In this document: positions 40,627 to 48,962 of the stretch, piece after piece
How the letters are laid out: every line of letters starts with the position of its first letter
Position numbering within the stretch: the stretch's first letter is position 1
Assembly (NCBI GenBank): GCA_024276495.1
Contig: JAJRXC010000069.1
Coordinates: forward strand, 31,099-95,098
From: Actinomycetes bacterium
Lineage (GTDB): Bacteria > Actinomycetota > Acidimicrobiia > Acidimicrobiales > Aldehydirespiratoraceae
Direction of reading: 5' to 3'
DNA: 64,000 nt
Made by a program: the position numbers and the translations under genes
The notes under the pieces: model-generated
Told to the model about the DNA's origin: nothing
Seen by the model: only the letters and a program-made list of their open reading frames with translations
Databases searched by the model: none

Positions 40627-41433
40627 TCAGATGAGACCGTGCAGTGTGGCCCGCAGGGTCGCGGCGAGCTCCGAGATGTCGGCATCGTCGACATCCTCCG
40701 CCTCGATCAGGTCGCACAGGTCGGCGGCGGAATCACGCAACGACTGCCACTTCGTGGCCTCGAACCCGAAGGGCGTCGCCGTCTGGGTGAGCCGGCGGCC
40801 GTGTTGGAGCACGCGAAGCACACCCTTCGCGTCGTGAACATCACGGCGGAGGCGGTCGGTCGCCTCGAAGAGGGCACTCAGCAGATCGTTCGCTTCGAGA
40901 CCATCGAGCTCTTCGAGACCCTCCTCGGAGGCACGGGCCAACAACTCCTCGATGACCAGTTCGACCTGCTCCTCGTCGGCTTCGTGACACACGAGATCAC
41001 CATCGGCATCGAACTCGTGGGGCACGCCGGCGCGGCCGAGGCGGTCGGCCAGCAGCGCTTGGAGCTCCCCCGACCAGCCCTGCATCTCGAAGGCGATCTG
41101 GGGCTCGTCGGGGTCCAGCTCGCGCGCCTCGGCCTGCTCGACCTCCTCGAGCAAGGCGTCGACCTCCTCCTCGACACTCTCGTGGGCGAGAAGGGTCGTC
41201 CCCTGCCAGGAGTGGTTCACCCCGTCGGCCAGCAGCAACTGGGCCAGCATCGACCGGGACTCCGATGCCCAGGCGTGCAACTCATAGGCGAGCCACTCAC
41301 CGTCCGCATCGTCGGTCAGGCCGTCGGATGCCTCGTCGGTCGAGGTCTCGTCGGAGGGCTCGTCGTCGGATCGCGACTCGGTCACCTGGGTCGCGTCGCG
41401 CTGGGAACGGTTTCGAAATGCCACGGCCGCCAT
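40627..41433 (-). CDS. Unknown acidic protein with an internal tandem duplication
   Basis: 268 residues from ATG 41433; the frame stays open far upstream, across glpX on the other strand, by chance. A Ser/Asp/Glu-rich N-terminus (about 15-45) precedes two related segments. The first has YELHAWASESRSMLAQLLLADGV, then LLAHESVEEEVDALLEEV. The second has FEMQGWSGELQALLADRLGRAGV, then LVCHEADEEQVELVIEEL. Each could be a small alpha/beta module, like DUF2007-type modules that sense or bind a ligand. The final helical part is unmatched. Divergent from glpX. Function not known. Confidence 0.75.
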   Translation of the reverse strand: MAAVAFRNRSQRDATQVTESRSDDEPSDETSTDEASDGLTDDADGEWLAYELHAWASESRSMLAQLLLADGVNHSWQGTTLLAHESVEEEVDALLEEVEQAEARELDPDEPQIAFEMQGWSGELQALLADRLGRAGVPHEFDADGDLVCHEADEEQVELVIEELLARASEEGLEELDGLEANDLLSALFEATDRLRRDVHDAKGVLRVLQHGRRLTQTATPFGFEATKWQSLRDSAADLCDLIEAEDVDDADISELAATLRATLHGLI

Positions 41434-41496
41434 ATTGACACGTCGGGCCCGATCCTCCACCTGATCGCCCGGCTCGGTCCGGGCCCGTGCCGCGAC

Positions 41497-41502
41497 TAGC
41501 GT
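41497..41502 (+). promoter_or_regulatory. TAGCGT -10 box for glpX, leaderless type
   Basis: TAGCGT ends 6 nt before ATG 41509. It is one of the clearest leaderless-type boxes in the window. Confidence 0.5.
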
Positions 41503-41508
41503 TTCGGT

Positions 41509-42501
41509 ATGACGAACGAGGAAATCCCGGATCGCAACCTCGCCCTCGAGCTCGTGCGGGTCACCGAAGCTGCTGCGATGGCGGCGTCCCGGTGGATGGG
41601 ACGAGGCGACAAGGAGGGGGCCGACGGCGCCGCGGTCGACGCGATGCGCGTCGTGCTCGACAGCGTGCCGATGGACGGCATCGTCGTGATCGGCGAGGGC
41701 GAGAAGGACGAAGCCCCGATGCTGTACAACGGCGAGAAGATCGGCGACGGCAACCCCCCTCAGACCGACATCGCCGTCGACCCGATCGACGGCACGACCC
41801 TCACCGCCCTCGGACGAGGCAACGCCATCGCGGTGATCGCGGTCGCGCCCCGGGGCACGATGTTCGACCCCGGGCCGTGCGTCTACATGGAGAAGATCGC
41901 GGTTGGTCCGGCCGCCCGCGGCGTGATCGACATGGAGATGTCGATCACCGAGAACCTCCAGGCGGTCGCCGACGCCAAACGCGAATCCGTTCGCAACCTG
42001 ACCGCGGTCATCCTCGACCGCGACCGCCACGAGGAGATCATCGCCGAGGTCCGAGAGGCCGGCGCCCGCATCCGTCTGATCCCCGACGGCGATGTGGCCG
42101 GGGCGATCTCCACGGCCTGGCCCGACTCCGGCGCCGACATCTTGTTCGGCATCGGCGGCACCCCCGAAGGCGTCATCACCGCCGCCGCGCTGAAATGCAT
42201 GGGAGGCGAACAGCTCGGGCGGCTCTGGCCCCGCAACGAACACGAGCGCACCGCCGCGGTCGAGGCCGGTTTCGACCTGTCGCGGATCCTCACCGCCGAC
42301 GACCTCGTTCGCAGCGACGACTGCTTCTTCGCGGCCACCGGGATCACCGACGGCGACCTCCTCAAGGGAGTTCGCTTCGACGGCTACGGATGCCACACCG
42401 ATTCGCTTGTGATGCGGTCGCGTTCGGGAACGGTGCGAAAGGTCGAGGCCCACCACCAGATCGACAAGCTGTCGGAGTTCGCGAGCGTCGACTACTCCTG
42501 A
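41509..42501 (+). CDS. glpX: Class II fructose-1,6-bisphosphatase
   Basis: 330 residues. It removes the 1-phosphate from fructose-1,6-bisphosphate for gluconeogenesis. Metal and substrate motifs are [15 protein letters not shown] (67-81), [10 protein letters not shown] (89-98) and the sugar-phosphate site [16 protein letters not shown]. Length equals the family norm. No other carbon-metabolism gene is adjacent. Confidence 0.97.
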   Translation: MTNEEIPDRNLALELVRVTEAAAMAASRWMGRGDKEGADGAAVDAMRVVLDSVPMDGIVVIGEGEKDEAPMLYNGEKIGDGNPPQTDIAVDPIDGTTLTALGRGNAIAVIAVAPRGTMFDPGPCVYMEKIAVGPAARGVIDMEMSITENLQAVADAKRESVRNLTAVILDRDRHEEIIAEVREAGARIRLIPDGDVAGAISTAWPDSGADILFGIGGTPEGVITAAALKCMGGEQLGRLWPRNEHERTAAVEAGFDLSRILTADDLVRSDDCFFAATGITDGDLLKGVRFDGYGCHTDSLVMRSRSGTVRKVEAHHQIDKLSEFASVDYS

Positions 42502-42516
42502 GCCGACGGTCGGCGG

Positions 42517-43347
42517 TCAGGCCTCGGCACCGACCGCGGCGTCGTAGCGTTCGAGGAGCAGCTGCTGCACCCCGGGAAGCGGCGACTGGAGTCGGCTCGC
42601 GGCCTCGTTGATGATCCGTTCGATCTCGGCCCGGGCCCGCTCGTAGCCGACGAGGGCGAACTCCTGGTGACGCCACGGGGGCTGGGCCGCCAGCATCGAC
42701 TGCCGGTGGGCGACCCGATCGGCGAACGTCTCGGACCATTGCCGGGCCGCGAACAGTTGGTGGGCCTCGTCGCCGCCGGCCTCGCGGAGGTAGGCGTCCT
42801 TGAGGCTCTCGACATCGGCACCGGCCTGGGCCCGAATGGCGTCGGCGGCGGACTGTCGCGCCTCATCGATCGTCTCGGAACCGGGAATGAGCCCGAGGAC
42901 CTCCGCCATCTGGTGGTGAAGGTCGAGACAGCGACGTTCGACCTCGCCGGCGATCATGGTCCGCATCGCCGCCGGGTCGGGCCCGGGATCGGCGGCGGCC
43001 TCGTCGACCAGGGACTTCAGGTCGGTCTCGGCCACCTCCATCGTGGTGATGATCCGCTGTTCGAGCCATGCGACGATCGCCGCCACCGAGTCGCGCATCG
43101 ATCGGCTCTGCGGTTTGACCGTTGCCTCCCAGTAGGCCTCCGGGTCGGCCAACTCGGGGTAGGGAACCGATTCGGGGCTGTCGACGGCTCGTTGCACCTC
43201 TTCACGAAGCGCGGCGAGGAACGCCGATGTCGGACAGGCGGGGATCAGGACAGCGTCGATACGTTCGCGGGCGTCGTCGATGGCCGCACGGAATTCGTTG
43301 GTCAGCGCGACCTCGGTCGCACGAGCTTCTCTCTCGGCGGGGGACAA
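42517..43347 (-). CDS. Unknown helical protein
   Basis: 276 residues from a TTG with GGGAGG about 9 bases upstream. The whole chain is charged and helix-rich, without signal or membrane segments, and has many Asp/Glu/Arg pairs (for example DDARERIDAVL and YERARAEIERIINEAASRL). Only three cysteines are present. I do not recognise any domain. It is convergent with glpX and divergent from the PPK2 gene. Confidence 0.6.
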   Translation of the reverse strand: MSPAEREARATEVALTNEFRAAIDDARERIDAVLIPACPTSAFLAALREEVQRAVDSPESVPYPELADPEAYWEATVKPQSRSMRDSVAAIVAWLEQRIITTMEVAETDLKSLVDEAAADPGPDPAAMRTMIAGEVERRCLDLHHQMAEVLGLIPGSETIDEARQSAADAIRAQAGADVESLKDAYLREAGGDEAHQLFAARQWSETFADRVAHRQSMLAAQPPWRHQEFALVGYERARAEIERIINEAASRLQSPLPGVQQLLLERYDAAVGAEA

Positions 43348-43458
43348 ACCCTGACACCTCCCTGAACGGATCGGACTCCTTGTGCTCCTTCGGCACGTTG
43401 GCCCTTCGGATCAAGCCTAGAAGAACATGGGGTGGCGTTCATGAGGCATGCTCTGCGA

Positions 43459-44265
43459 ATGGACATCTCTCGCTATCGCGTCGCCCCGGGCGCCATGGTC
43501 GATCTCACCGCCTGGCCGACCGATGACAAGGGCGGGCTCGACCGCGACGACGCCGAGAAACGCACCGCCACGCTCAACCGCCGGCTCGAGAAGCTCCAGG
43601 AGATGCTCTATGCCGACGGCACGAACAAGGTGCTGGTCGTCCTCCAGGCAACCGACACGGGCGGCAAGGACGGTACCATCCGCCACGTCTTCGACCGGGT
43701 CAACCCGCAGGGGGTGAAGGTCGCGTCGTTCAAGCGCCCCACCGACGAGGAGCTCGGCCACGACTATCTGTGGCGGGTGCACGAGAAAACCCCGAAATCG
43801 GGCGAGATCACCATCTTCAACCGTTCCCACTACGAAGACGTCCTCGTCGTCCGCGTGCACGACATCGTGCCGGAATCCCGCTGGTCGAGACGCTACGACC
43901 ACATCAACGCCTTCGAGACCCTGCTCACCGACGAGGGCACCACGATCGTCAAGCTGTTCCTCCACATCTCGAAGGAGGAACAACGGGAACGGCTTCAGGC
44001 CCGCCTCGACCGACCCGAGAAGAACTGGAAGTTCGACAAGGGAGACCTCGTCGAACGCGAACGATGGGATGACTACCAGGAGGCGTTCCGCGTCATGCTC
44101 CAGCGCACCAGCACCGATCACGCACCCTGGTACGTCGTCCCGGCGGATCGGAAATGGTTCCGCAACCTGTTGGTGAGTGAGATCATCGTCGATGTCCTCG
44201 AACGGCTCGACCTGCGCGACCCGCCCGCGGCGACGGCCGACCTCGATGGAATTACGGTGACGTGA
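43459..44265 (+). CDS. PPK2-family polyphosphate kinase
   Basis: 268 residues from ATG 43459 (MDISRYRVAPG); ATG 43441 is equally open and has GGGGTGG five bases upstream, so the start is uncertain. These enzymes use polyphosphate to phosphorylate nucleoside mono- or diphosphates. Walker A is QATDTGGKDGTI (63-74), FNRSHYEDVLVVRVH is the substrate-lid and Walker B region, and KFDKGDLVERERWDDY follows. One domain only, so a class I or III enzyme. Confidence 0.93.
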   Translation: MDISRYRVAPGAMVDLTAWPTDDKGGLDRDDAEKRTATLNRRLEKLQEMLYADGTNKVLVVLQATDTGGKDGTIRHVFDRVNPQGVKVASFKRPTDEELGHDYLWRVHEKTPKSGEITIFNRSHYEDVLVVRVHDIVPESRWSRRYDHINAFETLLTDEGTTIVKLFLHISKEEQRERLQARLDRPEKNWKFDKGDLVERERWDDYQEAFRVMLQRTSTDHAPWYVVPADRKWFRNLLVSEIIVDVLERLDLRDPPAATADLDGITVT

Positions 44266-44309
44266 GCGGCGACGTCTCATTGTCGCCGACATCGACCCGA
44301 TAGAGGACT

Positions 44310-45314
44310 ATGGCCACGACCGACAACGCCGCGCCCGTGCTGCTGGTCGCGTCCGGCGGCGGTCACCTGACCCAACTCGACGAGCTCGCGGGCCGTCTCG
44401 TGCCCCGCCGCCCGGCGAGCTGGGTGACGTTCGACTCCGCGCAGAGCCGCGAGCTGCTCGCCGGTCGAGAGGTCGACATCGTTCCGTATCTGGCCCCTCG
44501 CGCCTATCTCGGGATCCTCCGGATGCTGCCCCGTGCCTGGCGCATCCTGCGGGCCCGACGACCGGAGCTCGTCGTCTCGACGGGCGCGGGCATCGCGCTC
44601 GCGTTCCTCCCGCTGGCCCGCCTGTTCCGGATCGAGACGCACTACATCGAAAGCGCGACGAGAGCCCAGGGGCCGTCCATGACCGGCAGGGTTCTGACCC
44701 GGGTCCCCGGCATCCGGCTGCACACCCAGCATCTGCGCCGGGCCGATGACCGCTGGACGTTCGTCGGATCGGTCTTCGAGGGCTACGAGGCCGTGCGAAC
44801 CGAGCCCTCCCCACTTCGCCGTGCCGTCGTCGCGCTCGGCACGATGGAGACCTACGGATTCGAACGTCTCGTGAAGCAGCTGCTCACCATCCTTCCGCCG
44901 GAGACCCACGTCGTCTGGCAAACCGGTGCGACCGACGTGTCGGGGCTGGCGATCAACGCCCGTCCGAGCCTTCCCGCCAGCGAGCTGGAAGCCGCCATCG
45001 CGCAGGCCGATGTGGTGATCGCGCATGCCGGCACCGGAACCGCGTTGACCTGCCTGCGCCTCGGAACCCGCCCGATTCTGGTTCCCCGCCGGGTCGCGCT
45101 CGGCGAGCACGTCGACGATCACCAGGCCCAGACCGCCGAATATCTCAGCGGCCTGGGCCTCGCCGCGTACCACGAGGCCGACGAGATCGAGCTCGCCGAT
45201 CTCGAGTCGGCAACCGGCTGGCGCATCCAACGCCACTCGGATCCCGCGGCCATCGACCTGTCTCGGCCCACCGAGGCACCCGACATCTCGGAAGCGAAGA
45301 GGACGACATCATGA
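44310..45314 (+). CDS. Fused Alg14/Alg13-type glycosyltransferase
   Basis: 334 residues. The first half (SGGGHLTQLDEL, VSTGAGIALAF, YIESATRAQGPS) is like Alg14, PssD or CpsF, the membrane-anchor subunit. The second half (VVALGTMETYGFERL, ADVVIAHAGTGTALTCLRLGTRPILVPRR) is like Alg13, PssE or the MurG C-domain, the UDP-sugar-binding catalytic part. In many bacteria the two are separate genes. It would add a sugar, often glucuronic acid, to a lipid-linked intermediate at the inner membrane face. ATGA overlap with the next gene. Confidence 0.85.
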   Translation: MATTDNAAPVLLVASGGGHLTQLDELAGRLVPRRPASWVTFDSAQSRELLAGREVDIVPYLAPRAYLGILRMLPRAWRILRARRPELVVSTGAGIALAFLPLARLFRIETHYIESATRAQGPSMTGRVLTRVPGIRLHTQHLRRADDRWTFVGSVFEGYEAVRTEPSPLRRAVVALGTMETYGFERLVKQLLTILPPETHVVWQTGATDVSGLAINARPSLPASELEAAIAQADVVIAHAGTGTALTCLRLGTRPILVPRRVALGEHVDDHQAQTAEYLSGLGLAAYHEADEIELADLESATGWRIQRHSDPAAIDLSRPTEAPDISEAKRTTS

Positions 45315-46792
45315 GAACTCCGCTACGGCGCCGGCTGAACGCCCACCCCTGGATGTGGGCCGTGGTCGCCGTGCTCGGCATCGCCGTCATGCTCGTCGGC
45401 GTCAACTGGGTCGACGGTCGAGACATCCGCACCGCGGATCGTGAGACGTGGGCACGACGGATCGTCATCCTCGGCGGGATCGGCCTTTTCGGCGTCGAGC
45501 TCGCCCGGCGACTCAAGTGGTGGCTCGGCATCGTCGCCGCGGCGCTGCTGGCCGGCTTCGTGTTCGGTGGCCTGAACCTGGTGATCGACGAGGTCCGGCT
45601 CGACCGGTTCGGCGGCGGCGACCGTCGCCCGACCGCGTCGGGGCCACCGATGGACGCCGACGTCGCCATTCCCGTCGCGGCCGGTCTCGCCGACGAGGAA
45701 GCCTGGGAGCGCCTCGAGCTCACCCTCCAACCCGTGCTCACCGGGCTGACCCAACCGATCGCGGTCGAACCGATTCCCGGCACCGACCGGTTCGTCGTGC
45801 TCCAACGAGAGGGCGAGATCCGGCTCATCTCGGAAGGTGAGACCGGCGGAACGACGATTCTCGACCTCGGCGACGAAACGACGCTCGATGGTGAACGGGG
45901 CCTCTTCGACATCGCCATCGGGCCCGTCGATGGCCGGCTCTACGTCAGCTTCAGCGATCTCGAGGGCGACAATCGGGTCATCTCGTTCGAGATGACCGAC
46001 GACGGGTTGACCGACCGACAGGAGATCCTCGAGATCACCCAGCCGTTTCGCACCCACAACGGAGGCGGGATCGACTTCGATGCGCAGGGGTACCTCGTCA
46101 TGGGTGTCGGTGACGGCGGGCGTCTCCACGACCCCCTTCTCGCCGGTCAGGACCGCACCAACCGGCTCGGTACCATCTTGAGGATCGCGCCCCTCGTCAC
46201 GGGCGGCTACGAGATACCGCCCGACAACCCGTACCTCGACGACGACGGGATCTGGCCGGAGATCTACGCCTACGGACTCCGCAATCCGTGGAGGGTCACC
46301 ACCGACCCGGTGACCGGCGACATCTGGATCGGCGACGTCGGCCAGGACAGCTTCGAGGAGATCAACCGCATTCCGTTCGGGAGCAACGGCGGCGAGAACT
46401 TCGGTTGGAACATCCGGGAGGGCCCGGAGGTCCACCGGGGCAAGGCATCCGACCCGACCGGCTACACCGATGCCGACACGCCGGCGGACAACGTCGAGCC
46501 CGCGTTCTCGTACGCCCACGACCCGGCCGGCATCGAAGGAGCCCGCAACAGCGTCACCGGAGGACACGTCTACCGGGGCGACGCGATCCCGTTGCTCCGG
46601 GGAACGTACTTCTATGCCGACTTCACGGCGTCGTTCATCGGCGCGGTGCTGTTCGACGAGAGCGGAGAGGTCGTGGGCAGCCGCACCGTTCTCGATGAGG
46701 TTCCGGCCATCGTGTCATTTGGCGTCGACCACGACGACGAGTTGCTCATCGTGTCGCTCGGAGGTGAGATCAGCCGGCTCGTCGAGCCGTGA
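45311..46792 (+). CDS. Membrane-anchored sugar-dehydrogenase-like beta-propeller protein
   Basis: 493 residues. Three N-terminal hydrophobic segments (about 14-31, 48-61, 70-88) anchor it. Then comes a propeller domain of the glucose/sorbosone dehydrogenase (PQQ-type) family: GLTQPIAVEPIPGTDRFVVLQREGEIRL, ERGLFDIAIGP, RTHNGGGIDFDAQGYLVMGVGDGG, YGLRNPWRVTTDP and GENFGWNIREGP. The N-terminal anchors are unusual. It lies between two glycosyltransferases, so oxidation or binding of a cell-surface sugar is plausible, but activity needs PQQ and calcium. Confidence 0.88.
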   Translation: MRTPLRRRLNAHPWMWAVVAVLGIAVMLVGVNWVDGRDIRTADRETWARRIVILGGIGLFGVELARRLKWWLGIVAAALLAGFVFGGLNLVIDEVRLDRFGGGDRRPTASGPPMDADVAIPVAAGLADEEAWERLELTLQPVLTGLTQPIAVEPIPGTDRFVVLQREGEIRLISEGETGGTTILDLGDETTLDGERGLFDIAIGPVDGRLYVSFSDLEGDNRVISFEMTDDGLTDRQEILEITQPFRTHNGGGIDFDAQGYLVMGVGDGGRLHDPLLAGQDRTNRLGTILRIAPLVTGGYEIPPDNPYLDDDGIWPEIYAYGLRNPWRVTTDPVTGDIWIGDVGQDSFEEINRIPFGSNGGENFGWNIREGPEVHRGKASDPTGYTDADTPADNVEPAFSYAHDPAGIEGARNSVTGGHVYRGDAIPLLRGTYFYADFTASFIGAVLFDESGEVVGSRTVLDEVPAIVSFGVDHDDELLIVSLGGEISRLVEP

Positions 46793-46801
46793 CGTGCACC
46801 G

Positions 46802-47914
46802 ATGACCGACCAGCTCCGAGTCCGTCTCCTCTCCCAGCGTGGGGTCCGACCGACGGTCGCGCGCTGCATGGGGTTCGAGTTCGAGGATCGGGCGGCCGCC
46901 CTCCTCGGCGCCGACATCGTCGCGCCCACCCACCGGCGGGCGTCGGAACGACGAGAAAAGACGATCAAAGGGGTCGCGAAACGGTGGGCCCCGGCGGCGA
47001 GGATCGCGCCGGGCTACCGGCGCCACCGCGACGACGACCTCATCGATTTGATGATCATGCACTGCCAGTTCCCCGGCGACGCGTTGTTGTTGCATGCCAT
47101 CCCCCGGTGGCGACATCGCACCGCGAAGGCGGTCGTCTTCGTCGAGGAGCTGTGGTGCGCATCGATGGACTCATGGGGAGGCACCCTTCGTCTGCTCGAG
47201 GAGTTCGATCAGGTCTATGTGGGGATCTCCCGTTCGGCCGGGCAACTGGCCGAACGGCTCGACACCGCCGTCGCCTACCTTCCGTACAGCGTCGACACGA
47301 CCCGGTTCGCTCCCCGTGACGTCGACGCGGACCGGCCGATCGACGTCCTCACCATCGGACGGCGTTCCGCGGTGACCCACGCCGCGCTGCTCGAGTGGTC
47401 GATACGCGAGGATCGCTTCTACCACTTCGACAGCTTCACTCCGAAACGCTGCCACGACCCGGTCGAACATCGGATCATGTACAGCCGTCTCCATCAGAGA
47501 GCGGCGTTCGCGATCGCCAACCGCGGCAGTGGCGCCGCCACCGCCGGCAACGTCGGCGAGGAAGCCCTTCCCGCCCGCTACTTCGAGACCGCCGCCGCCG
47601 GCGGTGTCCTCGTCGGACAGCCGCCCTCCATCCCCGAGCTCGACGAGGAGTTCGGATGGGTCGACGCCATCTTCCCGGCGCCATTCGACGACGACGACAT
47701 GCCGATGCGGCTCCACGAGCTTGCCGCCGATCCGGCTCGGATCTCCCGGGTCCGGCGCCGCAACATCGCCGAGACGATGAGGCGGCACGACACGGCGCAC
47801 CGCCTCGGCCGGATGCTGTCCGACGTCTCCGTGCCGAGACCCGACGCGCTCGACGCGGCCATCGAAGACCGGATCTCGACCGGCGACACGATCAGCCCGA
47901 GACCAGCGCCCTGA
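46802..47914 (+). CDS. Glycosyltransferase (CgeB/GT4-like)
   Basis: 370 residues. The N-terminal region is a degenerate Rossmann fold (HCQFPGDALLLHAIPRW and VFVEELWCASMDSWGG). The C-terminal half has the GT-B pattern of Glyco_trans_1_2/CgeB proteins: AYLPYSVDTTRFAP, IDVLTIGRRS, EALPARYFETAAAGGVLVGQPPSIPEL. The last segment binds the nucleotide sugar. It follows the propeller gene by 9 bp, and its 3' end overlaps the convergent sulfotransferase gene. Donor and acceptor unknown. Confidence 0.78.
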   Translation: MTDQLRVRLLSQRGVRPTVARCMGFEFEDRAAALLGADIVAPTHRRASERREKTIKGVAKRWAPAARIAPGYRRHRDDDLIDLMIMHCQFPGDALLLHAIPRWRHRTAKAVVFVEELWCASMDSWGGTLRLLEEFDQVYVGISRSAGQLAERLDTAVAYLPYSVDTTRFAPRDVDADRPIDVLTIGRRSAVTHAALLEWSIREDRFYHFDSFTPKRCHDPVEHRIMYSRLHQRAAFAIANRGSGAATAGNVGEEALPARYFETAAAGGVLVGQPPSIPELDEEFGWVDAIFPAPFDDDDMPMRLHELAADPARISRVRRRNIAETMRRHDTAHRLGRMLSDVSVPRPDALDAAIEDRISTGDTISPRPAP

Positions 47915-48962
47915 CGCGTCGGAGGACGTAGCTCGGAAGACCACCGCTTCGGTCGTTGTTGGCCCGGGCCGCCCGAAGCGACGCCGCCGGGAACGTCGCG
48001 TACGGCCGTGCCCGTTCGAGGACGCCGAGGTCGGTCTCGATCGGCGCGTAGTCGTACGCGTCCATCAGGCGTGCGCACGAGCGCTGCACCACCGCGACTT
48101 CGGCTCCGTCGAGCACGCCGCGCCATCGCGCCACCGCCTCCGCCGACACCCCCCGGCCCTCCTCGAAGGTCGAGAACGAGCTGTTGTGCATCGGTACGTC
48201 GAGCATCTCCGGTGAGTAGTCGAGGCCGAGCCACTCTGTCAGCGACCGGGTCGTCTCTTCCGGTCGGGTGACGAGGTCCTCGTAGCGTTGCACCCGGACC
48301 TTCGCTGCACCATGGCTCCGCTGCGCCGCGGTCGCCGCGTTCGCCTGGCCCCGCCAGAGAAGCGCCAACAGCAGTGGGTGGTAGGACCGGCGGGTTCGCT
48401 CCGCCTCGGCGGCGAGCTTCGCTTCGTGCTCAGCGTCGTCGGAACCGGGGAGCCCGCCACGATTCTGCCACTTCTTGTACGACGCCACGACCGCGCGAGG
48501 GTCGCGCACCATCGCGATGATCTTCGCGTCGGGGAACGCCGTCAAGATGTCGTCGACCCGGAAGATGTGTCGAGGGGTCTTCTCCCCCCAGACCGCGGCG
48601 GGCGTGCCCCGTTCCCGCTGCGCCGACAACTCGCAGTAGGCGCGCAGGAAGTCGTCGGCTCGGCCGCCGAGCTCCATGGCGCGGGCCGTGAGCTCGTCGC
48701 CATCGAGCCATCCGGCGGCGGGGTCGCCGAAATGACCGTAGGGACGGTGGGTGAGGGCTCGGAAGTAGTCGATCGCGATCCGTTGATCCTGCGGCCCGAG
48801 CACACCCGTGGCGGGAACCGTGCGGCGCAGATCGTCGAAGTAGTGGGTCTCGTTGGCGACATGGACGTCGGGGTGGCGATTCACCAGGGATCGGACGAGC
48901 GCGGTCCCGGAGCGTGATGGTCCGGCGATGAAGACGGCACGTGCACGGTCGGTGGACATCAT
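47892..48962 (-). CDS. Sulfotransferase family protein
   Basis: 356 residues. The 5'-phosphosulfate loop is GPSRSGTALVRSLVNRHPD, and the 3'-phosphate motif is AMVRDPRAVVASYKKW. WGEKTP is the usual strand before it. The C-terminal TEWLGLDYSPEML block is also family-typical. It would move sulfate from PAPS to a sugar or lipid hydroxyl. It is third in the Wzz-like/ligase/sulfotransferase operon, starting right at the ligase stop. Its end overlaps the convergent glycosyltransferase by 23 bp. Confidence 0.9.
   Translation of the reverse strand: MMSTDRARAVFIAGPSRSGTALVRSLVNRHPDVHVANETHYFDDLRRTVPATGVLGPQDQRIAIDYFRALTHRPYGHFGDPAAGWLDGDELTARAMELGGRADDFLRAYCELSAQRERGTPAAVWGEKTPRHIFRVDDILTAFPDAKIIAMVRDPRAVVASYKKWQNRGGLPGSDDAEHEAKLAAEAERTRRSYHPLLLALLWRGQANAATAAQRSHGAAKVRVQRYEDLVTRPEETTRSLTEWLGLDYSPEMLDVPMHNSSFSTFEEGRGVSAEAVARWRGVLDGAEVAVVQRSCARLMDAYDYAPIETDLGVLERARPYATFPAASLRAARANNDRSGGLPSYVLRRVRALVSG

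Noticed and set aside
40627..42456. 609-codon minus-strand frame opposite glpX
   Set aside because: Only the part up to ATG 41433 has protein-like composition; the rest is the complement of glpX.
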